DNA of 64,000 bases from a bacterium (GCA_030603495.1 JAUVXR010000011.1:1-64000); one strand, 5' to 3'; shown: positions 48,530 through 57,430, numbered from the stretch's first letter. Notes: a model not told the origin generated them from the letters alone. Translations and numbers: made by a program.

Positions 48530-50182
48530 GTGACTATGTTCTGTTACCAATGTGAACAGACGGCCAAGGGGAGTGGTTGCACTGTAAAGGGAGTATGCGG
48601 TAAAGAGCCGCAAGTTGCAGCGCTGCAAGACTTGCTGATACATGCGACTAAGGGATTGTCCATGTACGCGCACCGGGCCCGAGAATTGGGCGTTCAGAAT
48701 CGAGATGTTGACGTTTTCGTCCTGGAGGCTCTATTCTCGACAGTGACCAACGTGGACTTCGATGTCGAGCGTCTGAAGGTGCTGCTGGCGCGGGCGGTGC
48801 AGTTGCGTGCTAAGGCGCAGGAGATGTACGAGGAGGCCTGCCAACAGATGGGGGACACTCCCGAGACACTTTCGGGTCCCGCCTCGTGGGCTCCGGCTGA
48901 TGACCTGGACAGTCTGCTTGAGCAGGCCGAAGAAATTGGCATCGCCCGGCGCAAGGAAGCGCTCGGTGAGGTGGTCGCCGGTCTGCACGAGCTTATCACC
49001 TCCGGACTTAAGGGCGCGGCTGCCTATGCTGACCATGCGCAGATACTGGGCTATGAAGACGATGATGTGTATGCGTCTTTCCATGGAACCTTAGACTTTC
49101 TAGCCGGTGAGCCAACTGATATTGATGAACTCCTCGCTAGAGCGTTGAAAGTCGGGGAGTTGAATCTGAAGGTGATGGCACTGCTGGACGCAGCCAACAC
49201 CACTACGTACGGAGCCCCGGAGCCGACCCCGGTCCGAATCGAGCCGGTTGCCGGCAAGGCGATAGTCGTCTCGGGCCACGATCTGAAGGACTTGGAGGAG
49301 TTGCTCAAACAGACCGAGGGCACCGGCATCAATGTGTATACGCACGGCGAGATGCTGCCCGCCCACGGATATCCGGGACTAAAGAAGTACAAGCACCTGG
49401 TGGGCAACTACGGCGGGGCCTGGCAGAACCAGCACAAGGAGTTTGATGTCTTCCCTGGCGCGATCCTGATGACCACCAACTGCATCCAGAAGCCCCGGGA
49501 CAGTTACCAGGACAGGATATTCACCAGCGGACTAGTCGCTTGGCCCGGGGTCGTCCACATCGGCGATCGGGGTTTTACTCCCGTCATTGAGGCAGCTCGG
49601 GCCGCCGAAGGGTTTGCAGAAGACGGCTCTGACAGGACTATTCTCGTGGGCTTTGGGCATGAGGCGGTTCTGAATGTGGCTGACCAGGTTATCGAGGCGG
49701 TCAAGAGTGGGGCTATCCGGCACTTTTTCCTCATCGGCGGCTGCGATGGGGCCAAGCCCGGCCGCAACTACTACACCGAGCTTGCCCAGGCTGTTCCGGA
49801 CGACTGCGTGATATTGACTTTGGCCTGTGGCAAGTACCGCTTCAACAAGCTGGAGTTCGGGGACATTGGTGGTATTCCTCGCCTGCTGGACGTCGGGCAG
49901 TGCAACGACGCCCATTCGGCGATTCAGATTGCCTTGGCACTGGCCACGGCCTTTGATTGTGGAGTCAATGATCTGCCGCTGTCGCTAATCGTCTCCTGGT
50001 ATGAGCAGAAGGCCGTGGCGATTCTGCTCAGCCTGTTGCACCTGGGCATAAAGAATATTCGCCTGGGCCCGACGCTGCCGGCCTTTGTCACGCCACCGGT
50101 GCTGGAGGTGCTCAGCGAGAAGTTCAACATCGTGTCCATCACAACCCCCCAGGAGGATTTGCAGGCTATACTGGGGGAGTGA
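48530..50182 (+). CDS. hcp: hybrid cluster protein (hydroxylamine reductase)
   Basis: The 550-residue protein has the N-terminal cluster cysteines ('MFCYQCEQTAKGSGCTVKGVCGK') and, further on, the conserved hybrid-cluster region: 'TTYGAPEPT', 'SGHDLKDLEELLKQTEGTGINVYTHGEMLPAHGYPGL', 'NCIQKPRDSYQDRIFTSG', 'FFLIGGCDGAKPGRNYY' and 'LACGKYRFNK'. It reduces hydroxylamine or NO and also acts in S-nitrosylation control in E. coli. GTG 48530 fits the SD GGAGGTGA best; ATG 48536 and GTG 48521 are alternatives. Together with Rrf2 and ferredoxin it forms a nitrosative-stress operon. Confidence 0.95.
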   Translation: MTMFCYQCEQTAKGSGCTVKGVCGKEPQVAALQDLLIHATKGLSMYAHRARELGVQNRDVDVFVLEALFSTVTNVDFDVERLKVLLARAVQLRAKAQEMYEEACQQMGDTPETLSGPASWAPADDLDSLLEQAEEIGIARRKEALGEVVAGLHELITSGLKGAAAYADHAQILGYEDDDVYASFHGTLDFLAGEPTDIDELLARALKVGELNLKVMALLDAANTTTYGAPEPTPVRIEPVAGKAIVVSGHDLKDLEELLKQTEGTGINVYTHGEMLPAHGYPGLKKYKHLVGNYGGAWQNQHKEFDVFPGAILMTTNCIQKPRDSYQDRIFTSGLVAWPGVVHIGDRGFTPVIEAARAAEGFAEDGSDRTILVGFGHEAVLNVADQVIEAVKSGAIRHFFLIGGCDGAKPGRNYYTELAQAVPDDCVILTLACGKYRFNKLEFGDIGGIPRLLDVGQCNDAHSAIQIALALATAFDCGVNDLPLSLIVSWYEQKAVAILLSLLHLGIKNIRLGPTLPAFVTPPVLEVLSEKFNIVSITTPQEDLQAILGE

Positions 50183-50224
50183 AGTCTGCGCCCCGAAGAT
50201 CGACATTGAGGAGGATGGATACGG

Positions 50225-52624
50225 ATGACTGAGCAATCCGTGACCTTGGAGATTACCGGTATGAACTGTGCGGCTTGCGCGCAGACGATTGAGAAGTTCC
50301 TGCGTCGCGTGCCTGGGGTTGTTGAGGCGAATGTCAACTTCGCTGCTGAGACGGCGCGAGTCACCTTCGACCCGCAGCAGGTAGGAGCCCCGCTACTCAT
50401 TAAGGCAGTGGACGATGCAGGCTATGGCGCACGCGTACAAGGCCGACGGCCGCAGCGAGTGCGTCTGCGCATTGGCGACATGACCTGTGCCTCTTGCGTC
50501 CAGCGCATCGAACGCCGCCTCAAGAATGCTCCCGGTGTCATCTCGGCGACAGTCAACCTGGCTGCTGAGAGCGCCGATGTGACGTTCGACCCCGCGCAAA
50601 CCGGCATCAAGCAGCTTATCGCCGTGGTACAGGATACTGGTTACACCGCCGAAACTGCGGGCGAGCAACCTCAGGACGAGCAGGAACAAGCGCGTGCCGC
50701 TGAAATCCGCCGCCAGGGACGGCTGTTTGTCCTAGGAGCGGTGGTCAGTGTTCCGTTATTCATCCTCAGTGTGTGGTTTGAGTTCCCGAGCAGGCTCTAT
50801 GTGCTGTTTGCTATGGCTACGGTTGTTCAGATCATGCTGGGCTGGCAGTATTATCGCAACTCTTATCGGGCGCTGAAGCACGGCAGCGCTAATATGGACG
50901 TGCTCGTTGCCATGGGCTCCTCGGCTGCCTATCTATACAGCGTCTATGTCACATTCCTTGTCCAGGACCAGGTGGACGTCTACTACGACACGGGTGCTGT
51001 CATCCTTACACTCATCACTCTGGGGCGCTTCCTGGAGGCGCGCGCCAAGGGTCGCACCTCCGCGGCAATCCGCAAGCTGATGCAACTGGCCCCGGTCCAG
51101 GCCTCGGTAGTCCGCGATGGGGAAGAGGTCAAAGTTTCGCTTCAGCAAGTCGAGGTGGGCGACCTAATCGTGGTTCGGCCCGGAGAGAAGATTGCGGTTG
51201 ATGGCGAGGTGGTCGAGGGTCACTCCACAGTGGACGAGTCGATGATAACCGGTGAGAGTATCCCTGTGGATAAGGCTGCCGGCGATGGAGTTATTGGCGG
51301 CACTATCAACAAGACCGGCACATTCAAGTTCCAGGCCACCCGCGTAGGCAGCGAGACGGCCCTGCAGCAAATCATACGTCTAGTCCAGGAAGCGCAGGGC
51401 ACCAAGCCGCCTATCCAGCGGCTGGCCGATACGGTTGCCGCCTACTTTGTGCCGGCGGTCATTGCTATTGCCCTCCTGACTTTCCTCGGCTGGCTGCTGG
51501 CGGGAGTCGGTTTGGCACATGCTCTGATCCCCGCGGTGGCCGTGCTGGTGATTGCCTGTCCCTGTGCTCTGGGACTGGCCACACCGACGGCAGTGATGGT
51601 AGGCACCGGCTTGGGCGCGGACTACGGGATTCTCATCAAGCAGGCTAGCGCTCTAGAGATGGTGGGCCGCCTCGATACTATCCTTTTCGACAAAACCGGC
51701 ACCCTTACCCGCGGGCAGCCCGAAGTCACTGAGTTGCGCACACTAACCGATGATCTCTCGACCGATGACTTGCTGCGCCTCGCCGCAGCAGTCGAGAATC
51801 CTTCGGAACACCCCCTGGGCCAGGCGATTGTGGCCCGGGCCAAACAGACCAACCTGGAGATTGCCGCAGTGGATGACTTTGAGGCGCTGGCGGGCCGGGG
51901 GGTGCGCGCGACGGTAGACGGGCAGCAGATTCTGGTGGGCAGCAACGGGCTGATGCACGAAGCGGGCGTGGATGTCTCTTCTGCGCAGGAAGCTAAGAGC
52001 AGCCTGGAACAGCAGGGCAACACAACCCTGCTGGTGGCAAGAGACGGCCAGCTGGTCGGACTGGTAGCTCTGGCTGACACGCTCAAACCGGGAGCGATGC
52101 GGGCCGTCTCCCGTCTGCAACAGATGGGCCTGGATACCTATCTCATCACGGGCGACAATCGGCGTACCGGCGAAGCTATCGGCCAGCAGTTGGGTATGGA
52201 CAACGTGCTTGCCGAAGTCCTGCCCGAGCAGAAGAGAGACCAGGTGAAACAGCTTCAGCAGCAGGGCCACCGCGTCGCGATGGTGGGCGACGGCATCAAC
52301 GACGCGCCGGCGCTGGCGCAGGCCGACGTGGGGATTGCACTGGGCACCGGCACAGATGTAGCGATGGAGGCGGGAGAGATCACGCTGGTCAGCGGCGATC
52401 CGCTGGGCGTAGTGCGCGCTATACTGCTGAGCCGCCGGACTCTGACTCATATCAAGCAGAATCTGTTCCTGGCGTTCTTCTACAACATTGCCGCTATCCC
52501 ATTGGCCGCCGCGGGTCTGCTGAATCCGATGATTGCCGCCGCCGCGATGGCGGCCTCCTCGGTGTCTGTGGTATCCAATTCGCTGCGCCTGCGCCGCTAC
52601 TCCCCGATTAAGGGCGAAGGATAG
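50225..52624 (+). CDS. copA: copper-translocating P1B-type ATPase (CopA-like)
   Basis: The 799-residue ATPase has two N-terminal heavy-metal-associated domains: Cys15/Cys18 ('GMNCAAC') and Cys88/Cys91 ('DMTCASC'). It has the metal site Cys445-Pro-Cys447 ('[12 protein letters not shown]'), the phosphorylated Asp489 ('DKTGTLT'), 'SEHPLGQAI' (HP motif) and '[20 protein letters not shown]'. These mark a Cu(I) exporter of the inner membrane. It follows hcp by 42 bases. The converging small Cys-rich gene and ArsR gene on the other strand suggest a metal-stress unit. Confidence 0.95.
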   Translation: MTEQSVTLEITGMNCAACAQTIEKFLRRVPGVVEANVNFAAETARVTFDPQQVGAPLLIKAVDDAGYGARVQGRRPQRVRLRIGDMTCASCVQRIERRLKNAPGVISATVNLAAESADVTFDPAQTGIKQLIAVVQDTGYTAETAGEQPQDEQEQARAAEIRRQGRLFVLGAVVSVPLFILSVWFEFPSRLYVLFAMATVVQIMLGWQYYRNSYRALKHGSANMDVLVAMGSSAAYLYSVYVTFLVQDQVDVYYDTGAVILTLITLGRFLEARAKGRTSAAIRKLMQLAPVQASVVRDGEEVKVSLQQVEVGDLIVVRPGEKIAVDGEVVEGHSTVDESMITGESIPVDKAAGDGVIGGTINKTGTFKFQATRVGSETALQQIIRLVQEAQGTKPPIQRLADTVAAYFVPAVIAIALLTFLGWLLAGVGLAHALIPAVAVLVIACPCALGLATPTAVMVGTGLGADYGILIKQASALEMVGRLDTILFDKTGTLTRGQPEVTELRTLTDDLSTDDLLRLAAAVENPSEHPLGQAIVARAKQTNLEIAAVDDFEALAGRGVRATVDGQQILVGSNGLMHEAGVDVSSAQEAKSSLEQQGNTTLLVARDGQLVGLVALADTLKPGAMRAVSRLQQMGLDTYLITGDNRRTGEAIGQQLGMDNVLAEVLPEQKRDQVKQLQQQGHRVAMVGDGINDAPALAQADVGIALGTGTDVAMEAGEITLVSGDPLGVVRAILLSRRTLTHIKQNLFLAFFYNIAAIPLAAAGLLNPMIAAAAMAASSVSVVSNSLRLRRYSPIKGEG

Positions 52625-52646
52625 AGGTCATCCGGCTGCAGAAAGC

Positions 52647-52687
52647 AAAAAAAGGCGACTGGGGCCCCTCATTGAGCTGGGCCCCAG
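52647..52687 (-). terminator. bidirectional terminator between copA and the Cys-rich microprotein
   Basis: CTGGGGCCC and GGGCCCCAG form a perfect 9-bp stem (52659-52687). On the minus strand it is followed after five bases by seven T (52653-52647), so it is a strong intrinsic terminator for the gene at 52700-52822; it may also stop copA transcription. Confidence 0.8.
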
Positions 52688-52699
52688 CCGCGAATACTG

Positions 52700-52822
52700 C
52701 TACCGGCAACACGACTTCTTTGGCTTTTCCTCTTCACAACACGTCTCTGCCTTTTTCTCTTCGCACGTCTTCTTCTCTTCGCACGTCTCTTCCTTCTTGG
52801 GTGCGCAGCACTCCTTACACAT
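52700..52822 (-). CDS. Cys-rich 40-residue microprotein, probable metal-binding protein
   Basis: ATG 52822, preceded by TAAGGAGGTGACACAG, starts a 40-residue protein with nine cysteines (positions 2, 5, 6, 14, 20, 28, 29, 38, 39) and otherwise mostly Lys and Glu. The start is 'MCKECCAPKKEE' and the middle repeats 'TCEEKK'. A terminator with a T-tract follows the TAG. Shine-Dalgarno and terminator together make it a convincing gene. It resembles a metallothionein in composition but not in a motif I can name. It lies between copA and the ArsR gene, so copper or other soft-metal buffering or delivery is likely. Confidence 0.75.
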   Translation of the reverse strand: MCKECCAPKKEETCEEKKTCEEKKAETCCEEEKPKKSCCR

Positions 52823-52865
52823 CTGTGTCACCTCCTTATAGGGAATCGGCAATGATTCCACGGAA

Positions 52866-53189
52866 TTAGTCGCTGACCATCAACTCCAGGGTCTCACTGT
52901 TGCTCAGGCACTGGGTCTTGAGGATTTCGTCGAGCAACTCAAGCATCTGATTAACGGTTTCGTCGGCAATAGTGTAGTAGACTCGCGTGCCCTCTTTGCG
53001 CGTCGCGACCAGTCCGCTGGCGCGCAGAGTATTCAGGTGGCACGATATAGTAGACTGATTCATGCCCAGGGTGCCAGCCATCTCGCAAACTGTCATCTCC
53101 CCGTCGCTAAGCAGATCCAAAATGTGCAACCTGGTATGCGAAGCAAGAGCTTTCAGAACGCCGACCCTAAGTTGGTGAACGCACTTGAT
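52866..53189 (-). CDS. ArsR/SmtB-family winged-helix regulator
   Basis: The core is 'LHILDLLSDGEMTVCEMAGTLGMNQSTISCHLNTLRASGLVATRKEGTRVYY', the ArsR helix-turn-helix plus wing. The first conventional start, TTG 53129 (87 residues), would remove the family-typical first helix, which is nevertheless readable upstream: 'KCVHQLRVGVLKALASHTR'. The frame is open up to a TAG near 53200. No ATG, GTG or TTG exists there; ATC 53189 lies six bases after GGGG. Cysteines in 'TVCEM' and 'ISCHL' may bind metal. Two palindromes upstream are likely operators. It probably represses itself and perhaps the Cys-rich gene or sod. Confidence 0.8.
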   Translation of the reverse strand: MKCVHQLRVGVLKALASHTRLHILDLLSDGEMTVCEMAGTLGMNQSTISCHLNTLRASGLVATRKEGTRVYYTIADETVNQMLELLDEILKTQCLSNSETLELMVSD

Positions 53190-53215
53190 GGTGATCCCCT
53201 ACCTTTTGCGCAAAC

Positions 53216-53254
53216 ATTGTAATATTGCAATAGCTAAATGTATTGTATCACAAT
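53216..53254 (-). promoter_or_regulatory. two palindromic candidate operators upstream of arsR
   Basis: ATTGTAATATTGCAAT (53216-53231; one mismatch from a perfect 16-bp palindrome) and ATTGT-ATC-ACAAT (53242-53254) share the half-site ATTGT. They lie in the A/T-rich gap between sod and arsR, where the ArsR protein would be expected to bind. Confidence 0.6.
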
Positions 53255-53289
53255 GCCTGACCTCTGTCAATACCGATCGTTGTTCTTTC

Positions 53290-53904
53290 TCACGCGAGGG
53301 TGGTAGCGGCAACCGCAGCCAGGCGGGCGGCGACATCGTCCCAGTTGATTACGTCGAAGAAGCCTGCGGTGAACTCGGGACGGCGGTTCTGGTACTGCAG
53401 GTAGTAGGCGTGCTCCCAGACGTCCAGAACGAGAATGGGAGTTACTCCCCACTGGGCCAGATTCTGGTGCTTCTCGGCCTGCAGAATTACCAATTGTGAA
53501 CCTAAGGGCTGCCACGCCAGTACACCCCACCCCGACCCTTGGACGCTGTTGGTCGCGGCGAGAAACTGGGCCTTGAAGGTAGCGAAAGAACCGAAGTCTT
53601 TCTCGATTTGGGCGGCCAGTTCGCACGTGGGTTCGCCTCCGCCATCCGGACTCATGTTCTGCCAGAACAGACTATGCAACAGATGGCCGGAGTAGTTGAA
53701 GGCCAACGCGTCGCACAAGCCTCGAATAGCCGAGAAATCTCCCGACTGCTGAGCGGCTTTTATCTTCTCCTCCGCCTCATTGAGGCCCTTAACATACCCC
53801 GCGTGGTGCTTGTCGTGATGCAGATGCATCGTCTCTTCATTCAGAAACGGCTCCAGGGCATCATAAGCATACGGCAGGTCAGGTAGTTGGTGTGCCATAG
53901 TCAT
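53290..53904 (-). CDS. sodA: Fe/Mn superoxide dismutase
   Basis: The 204-residue enzyme converts superoxide to hydrogen peroxide and oxygen. Metal ligands are His29 ('HLHHDKHHAGYV'), His77 ('LLHSLFW'), Asp161 and His165 ('LDVWEHAYYLQY'). The family signature DVWEHAYY is complete. Motifs alone do not settle Fe or Mn. It is followed by arsR and preceded by two ferritin-like genes in the same orientation. Confidence 0.94.
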   Translation of the reverse strand: MTMAHQLPDLPYAYDALEPFLNEETMHLHHDKHHAGYVKGLNEAEEKIKAAQQSGDFSAIRGLCDALAFNYSGHLLHSLFWQNMSPDGGGEPTCELAAQIEKDFGSFATFKAQFLAATNSVQGSGWGVLAWQPLGSQLVILQAEKHQNLAQWGVTPILVLDVWEHAYYLQYQNRRPEFTAGFFDVINWDDVAARLAAVAATTLA

Positions 53905-53982
53905 AGCCCCCTTCGTAGGTTTGGCCTACACGCAGTTCCACCTGGCTCCGGACTGTACCATCCGAACAGCTCTTGACCGTGT

Positions 53983-54516
53983 TTACTCCGTGTCGTCGGC
54001 GTGGATATCCAGATGATCAGTCTCAATCTCTACTAATGCCCCAAAGAACTCTTGCATCCGCGGCTCGGTGGCCTCGTCGCGGAATCTGGCGTAGGCCTGG
54101 ATAGCGCGGTCTTCCCGCTCGTACCCCTCGCGCGAGTTCTCCACCCCGTCGGCGCTGCAAGTGGCCGGCGATAGCTCGGGCTTGTCTATCTTCAGGGACT
54201 TGCAGATAGCCGAGGCGTGTTCGGCTTCCACCTTCATCAAGCACTTGAACTTGGCCAGCATATACTCGTCGCCAGCCGCTGCTGCTTCGTCCCGCGCACA
54301 GGCATAGAAAGCAGCATTACCCATCTCTAGGTCCAGAGCCGCTTCCAAGTTCTCCTGCGAAACCTCAGAGAGGGCCACATCAAACTCGCCGCTGTCCCAG
54401 TCGTGCGCATCAATGATGTACTTGGCCTCCGCCCCGCAGAAGGGACAATGAGTCAGCGGGCTTTCCCCAATATACGGGTCCCCACATATTCGGCATCGAA
54501 ATACCTTCACTCTCAT
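53983..54516 (-). CDS. reverse-type rubrerythrin (rubredoxin domain first)
   Basis: The 177-residue protein has an N-terminal rubredoxin-like Fe site (Cys8/Cys11 'CRICG', Cys24/Cys27 'CPFCG') and then a ferritin-like helical bundle with 'AALDLEMGNAAFYACARDEAA', 'FKCLMKVEAEHASAICKSL' and 'RMQEFFGALVEIETDHLDIH' (Glu/His ligands). Order is the reverse of the classical rubrerythrin at 43473. It is probably a peroxidase or iron-handling protein. It lies 78 bases upstream of sodA. Confidence 0.8.
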   Translation of the reverse strand: MRVKVFRCRICGDPYIGESPLTHCPFCGAEAKYIIDAHDWDSGEFDVALSEVSQENLEAALDLEMGNAAFYACARDEAAAAGDEYMLAKFKCLMKVEAEHASAICKSLKIDKPELSPATCSADGVENSREGYEREDRAIQAYARFRDEATEPRMQEFFGALVEIETDHLDIHADDTE

Positions 54517-54561
54517 AGTCAGCTTCTTTCTTTGCGCTGGTTAGGTAGGATTCGCCCGATG

Positions 54562-55044
54562 CTATTCCAGCGCTGCTTTGGCTTTCATAATGCGGGATAC
54601 GTGCGCCTTTTCCTCTGCAATGATCTCGTTGACCTGGTCAATGGCACTGGCTGGCACCATCTCCCGCATCTCGTACAGAAAGATGATTGTGTCTTTCTCG
54701 AAATTAAGGGTGAAATGGAGGATGTCCTGCGCGGACATGTCCCTGACGAGCGCCTCCGCCTCCTCGGGCCTAGGCATGAACCGGGAGCCCAACAGAGCGT
54801 CAATGAACTCGGCCCTCTCGGCCGGCCACTCCTCGGGCTCCTGGGGTGGCGGTAGGTTCTGCCCCATCTGGCGAAAGATCCGCTCGTGCGTCTGCTCTTC
54901 GCCGGCCAGCCATTCGCACAGGACTCTAACCTGCGGGTTGTCAGCGTGCTGAGCCGCTGCTTCGTAGAAGACGTGGCCAGCCTGTTCGGTCTGGATAGCG
55001 ATATCAACCATCTGGTTTGCCGAAAACATTGCGTGTTGTGCCAT
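54562..55044 (-). CDS. ferritin-like/rubrerythrin-type di-iron protein
   Basis: The 160-residue protein is a four-helix bundle without a rubredoxin domain. Iron-ligand motifs are 'AIQTEQAGHVFYEAAAQH', 'WLAGEEQTHERIFRQ' (ExxH), 'LNFEKDTIIFLYEMREMV' and 'IIAEEKAHVSRI' (ExxH). An ATG at 55044 follows GGAGG-like sequence. It resembles stand-alone ferritin-like proteins of anaerobes. It lies 45 bases upstream of the reverse rubrerythrin, so sod, rubrerythrin and this gene may be one operon. Confidence 0.8.
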   Translation of the reverse strand: MAQHAMFSANQMVDIAIQTEQAGHVFYEAAAQHADNPQVRVLCEWLAGEEQTHERIFRQMGQNLPPPQEPEEWPAERAEFIDALLGSRFMPRPEEAEALVRDMSAQDILHFTLNFEKDTIIFLYEMREMVPASAIDQVNEIIAEEKAHVSRIMKAKAALE

Positions 55045-55256
55045 AGTCTTCCTCCCTGTGGTATAGGGTCAAGCGGTCTGGTGCAATTCATATTCCCCGC
55101 CGCGACGATTATTCCTGCCCTGCGGGCTGTTGCGGAGGGACACCACGGTTGACGATGCAAACAGACGGAGATTCAGCAACGGCCCGAGCGCGCCATTGAC
55201 GGGCAGCTTTTCTGCTGGCGCGCAAAAAGGCTGCGCTTCCTGCAGTAATGCGAAGC

Positions 55257-55283
55257 TAGGACAGGCGAGACGCCTGTCCTACC
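55257..55283. repeat. REP-like palindromic repeat, copy C
   Basis: TAGGACAGGCG, AGA, CGCCTGTCCTA, then CC: one palindrome of the same family as at 14911, 19163 and 56546, here a single arm. It lies in the 300-base gap between the ferritin-like gene and the nitroreductase, in which I see nothing else. Confidence 0.75.
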
Positions 55284-55349
55284 GGCGATCCCTGGGGGTG
55301 ACTGTTGCGCTGCTTGTCCTAAGCCTGCCGAAGGGCCGTTGAGCTGTCT

Positions 55350-55865
55350 TTACTGCCCCCACTTCTCGTACGCCACGATCTCCTCGAGCGCCAGGCGGTG
55401 CTTGATGCCGGGCTGGTCATCGGGGTAGCCCAAGGGCATCAACTGCACCACGCGGATCTGCTGGGGTATGTCCAGGATTTCTTTGACCGCCTCCGCGTCG
55501 AAGGCGCCCACCCAGCAGGTGCCCAGGCCCTCTGCTACCGCCTGCAGCGCAATATGCTCCAGCGCAATCGCTACGTCAATTGGGTAGCACATCAGGCCGC
55601 AGCGCATCACGTGCTCATCGGTCTCGGCGCAGGCGGCAATCACCACCGGGGCCTGGCCGACGAAGCCCTGTCCGCCCGCGGCTGCCATCAGTTTCTGCCG
55701 GGTCTCGGCATCTGTCACCACCACGAAGCGCCACTCCTGCCGGTTGCTCGCCGAGGGCGCCAGCCGCGCAGCCTCCAGCACTCGTTCGAGCTTCTCGGCT
55801 TCCACCGGTTGGTCCTTGTACTGGCGCACGCTGTAGCGCTGCTGGATAGCTTCGAACACGTCCAT
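55350..55865 (-). CDS. nitroreductase-family FMN protein
   Basis: The 171-residue protein is a nitroreductase-like flavoprotein: 'RYSVRQYKDQPVEAEKLERVLEAARLAPSASNRQEWRFVVV' (FMN-binding Arg and Ser), 'DVAIALEHIALQAVAEGLGTCWVGAFD' and 'MPLGYPDDQPG'. Members reduce quinones or nitro compounds with NAD(P)H. ATG 55865 after GGAGG is preferred to 55901. It follows the RsmC-like gene by about 20 bases and may share its transcript. Confidence 0.88.
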   Translation of the reverse strand: MDVFEAIQQRYSVRQYKDQPVEAEKLERVLEAARLAPSASNRQEWRFVVVTDAETRQKLMAAAGGQGFVGQAPVVIAACAETDEHVMRCGLMCYPIDVAIALEHIALQAVAEGLGTCWVGAFDAEAVKEILDIPQQIRVVQLMPLGYPDDQPGIKHRLALEEIVAYEKWGQ

Positions 55866-55885
55866 TACAATCAGCCTCCTTGAGG

Positions 55886-56512
55886 CTATTTCTGACAACA
55901 AAATACGCGGTAACCTCTTTTCCGGGATACCGTCTCAACACTAGTAAACAGCGGGGTAATGTCGCGGATGCGGCTCTTGGCCCCCTGTTTGGTGCGGGCG
56001 ACCAGCCAGAGCATCCCGCCGGGGCGCAGGCGATCGGTTGCATCTGTCAGGAGCCGGTAGACCTCCTGCTTACCGGCCCGAATGGGCGGGTTGCACAGGA
56101 CAACATCGAACTTCCGCCCACCGAGCACCTCTGGCGCGTCGCCGGTCAGCGCCTCGACATTGATCACCGCATTGGCGGCAGCATTTTCGGCGGCGAGTTG
56201 CGTGGCACGCTTGTTGATATCTACCAGCGTCACCCGCGCGCCCGGCGCGAGCTTGGCCGCCACCAGTCCGAGTATGCCGTAGCCGCAGCCCAGGTCGAGA
56301 ATATCGCCCGACTCGGGCAGCGCCATCTTCCTGGCTAGCAGCAGGCTGCCGGGATCAACGCGCCCGTGCGAAAAGATGCCCCGGTCCGAGGTCAGCGTAA
56401 GCTGCACCCCGCGCACAGATACATCGAACTTCCGGGGCCGGGAAGGCGTGTGCGGCTGCTCGCTGAAGTAGTGACTTGTGTCGGGTTTCGTAGTAGGTCT
56501 ATTCTTGGCCAT
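55886..56512 (-). CDS. RsmC/RlmG-like methyltransferase (MTS domain)
   Basis: The 208-residue protein has the small-ribosomal-subunit methyltransferase fold: 'SDRGIFSHGRVDPGSLLLARKM', SAM motif 'ILDLGCGYGILGLVAAKL' and the catalytic 'VVLCNPPIRAGKQEVYRLLTDA' (NPPx). Such enzymes methylate guanine N2 in rRNA. It is shorter than full-length RsmC, lacking the N-terminal pseudo-methylase domain. Target rRNA position is not known. Confidence 0.85.
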   Translation of the reverse strand: MAKNRPTTKPDTSHYFSEQPHTPSRPRKFDVSVRGVQLTLTSDRGIFSHGRVDPGSLLLARKMALPESGDILDLGCGYGILGLVAAKLAPGARVTLVDINKRATQLAAENAAANAVINVEALTGDAPEVLGGRKFDVVLCNPPIRAGKQEVYRLLTDATDRLRPGGMLWLVARTKQGAKSRIRDITPLFTSVETVSRKRGYRVFCCQK

Positions 56513-56545
56513 CAGTAGTGTAGTCGAACACCGCGCTGTACAATC

Positions 56546-56609
56546 GGTACGACGGGCGTCCCGCCCATCGCTTCTGTTTACAATGGACAGGCGGGACGCC
56601 TGTCCTACC
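56546..56609. repeat. REP-like palindromic repeat, copy D
   Basis: GGTACGACGGGCG with CCGCCCATCG (56546-56570) and GGACAGGCG with ACGCCTGTCCTACC (56585-56609) form the two palindromes of the family, in reverse order to copy B. It lies between the methyltransferase and thiD. Confidence 0.8.
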
Positions 56610-56614
56610 GTCGG

Positions 56615-57430
56615 CTAGCTCAGCACCGATTCTCCCGGATTGACTGGGCCGGGGCCTTCACCGAGGGGCAGGGCAGACTCGATAGCCTGCGCGGCGAAGG
56701 CCTTGGCCCGCTTCACCGCCGCGAGGGGTTCGTAACCGCCAGCCAGATAGGCAGCGATGGCCGAGGCAAATACGCAGCCGCTGCCGTGGGTGCCGGCACT
56801 GTCCAACCGCGGCCCGGTGAATTCGTGTGTTGTCCCCGTTTCGCCATTGTAAAGGACATCCACAGCACTTTCGGCCAGGTGACCGCCAGTCACTACCACT
56901 ACCTGAGGCCCTAGCTCAGACAGTGCTTGAGCGGCTGCCCGCATCTGTTCGAGGTTCTCTACCGGTTGCCCCAGCAGCGCACTGGCCTCGGCCATATTGG
57001 GCGTGATCACCTCAGCCAGCGGCAGGAGCAGGTCAATATATGCGGCTTCTGCAGCCTCCAGTAGGAGCCGTGCTCCGGAGGTGGCGACCATCACTGGGTC
57101 CACGACCAGGTGCGGAATCTGGTGGTGCTGAATACGGTCCGCCACGACTTCGATTATCGCGGCGGTCGCCAGCATCCCGGTCTTGACGGCGTGACAGGGC
57201 AGGTCGGATATGATAGAATCTATCTGCGCGGCGACCAGCTCGGGCGGCAGCGGGAAAGCCTGCTGCACGCCGACGGTATTCTGCGCCGTGATGGCAGTAA
57301 TCGCACACGTGCCGTGGACGCCCAGGGCGGCGAATGTCTTAAGGTCGGCCTGGATTCCCGCCCCGCCGCCCGAATCGGACCCGGCGATAGTCATGGCCAC
57401 GGCAATTGGTCTCTTAGTTAGCTCAGCCAT
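56615..57430 (-). CDS. thiD: hydroxymethylpyrimidine/phosphomethylpyrimidine kinase
   Basis: The 271-residue ribokinase-fold enzyme phosphorylates HMP and HMP-P in thiamine synthesis. Motifs are '[41 protein letters not shown]', '[15 protein letters not shown]', '[16 protein letters not shown]' and '[20 protein letters not shown]' (catalytic anion hole and base). The length is normal. It is divergent from the HEPN-like gene. No thi-box riboswitch was recognised upstream. Confidence 0.94.
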   Translation of the reverse strand: MAELTKRPIAVAMTIAGSDSGGGAGIQADLKTFAALGVHGTCAITAITAQNTVGVQQAFPLPPELVAAQIDSIISDLPCHAVKTGMLATAAIIEVVADRIQHHQIPHLVVDPVMVATSGARLLLEAAEAAYIDLLLPLAEVITPNMAEASALLGQPVENLEQMRAAAQALSELGPQVVVVTGGHLAESAVDVLYNGETGTTHEFTGPRLDSAGTHGSGCVFASAIAAYLAGGYEPLAAVKRAKAFAAQAIESALPLGEGPGPVNPGESVLS

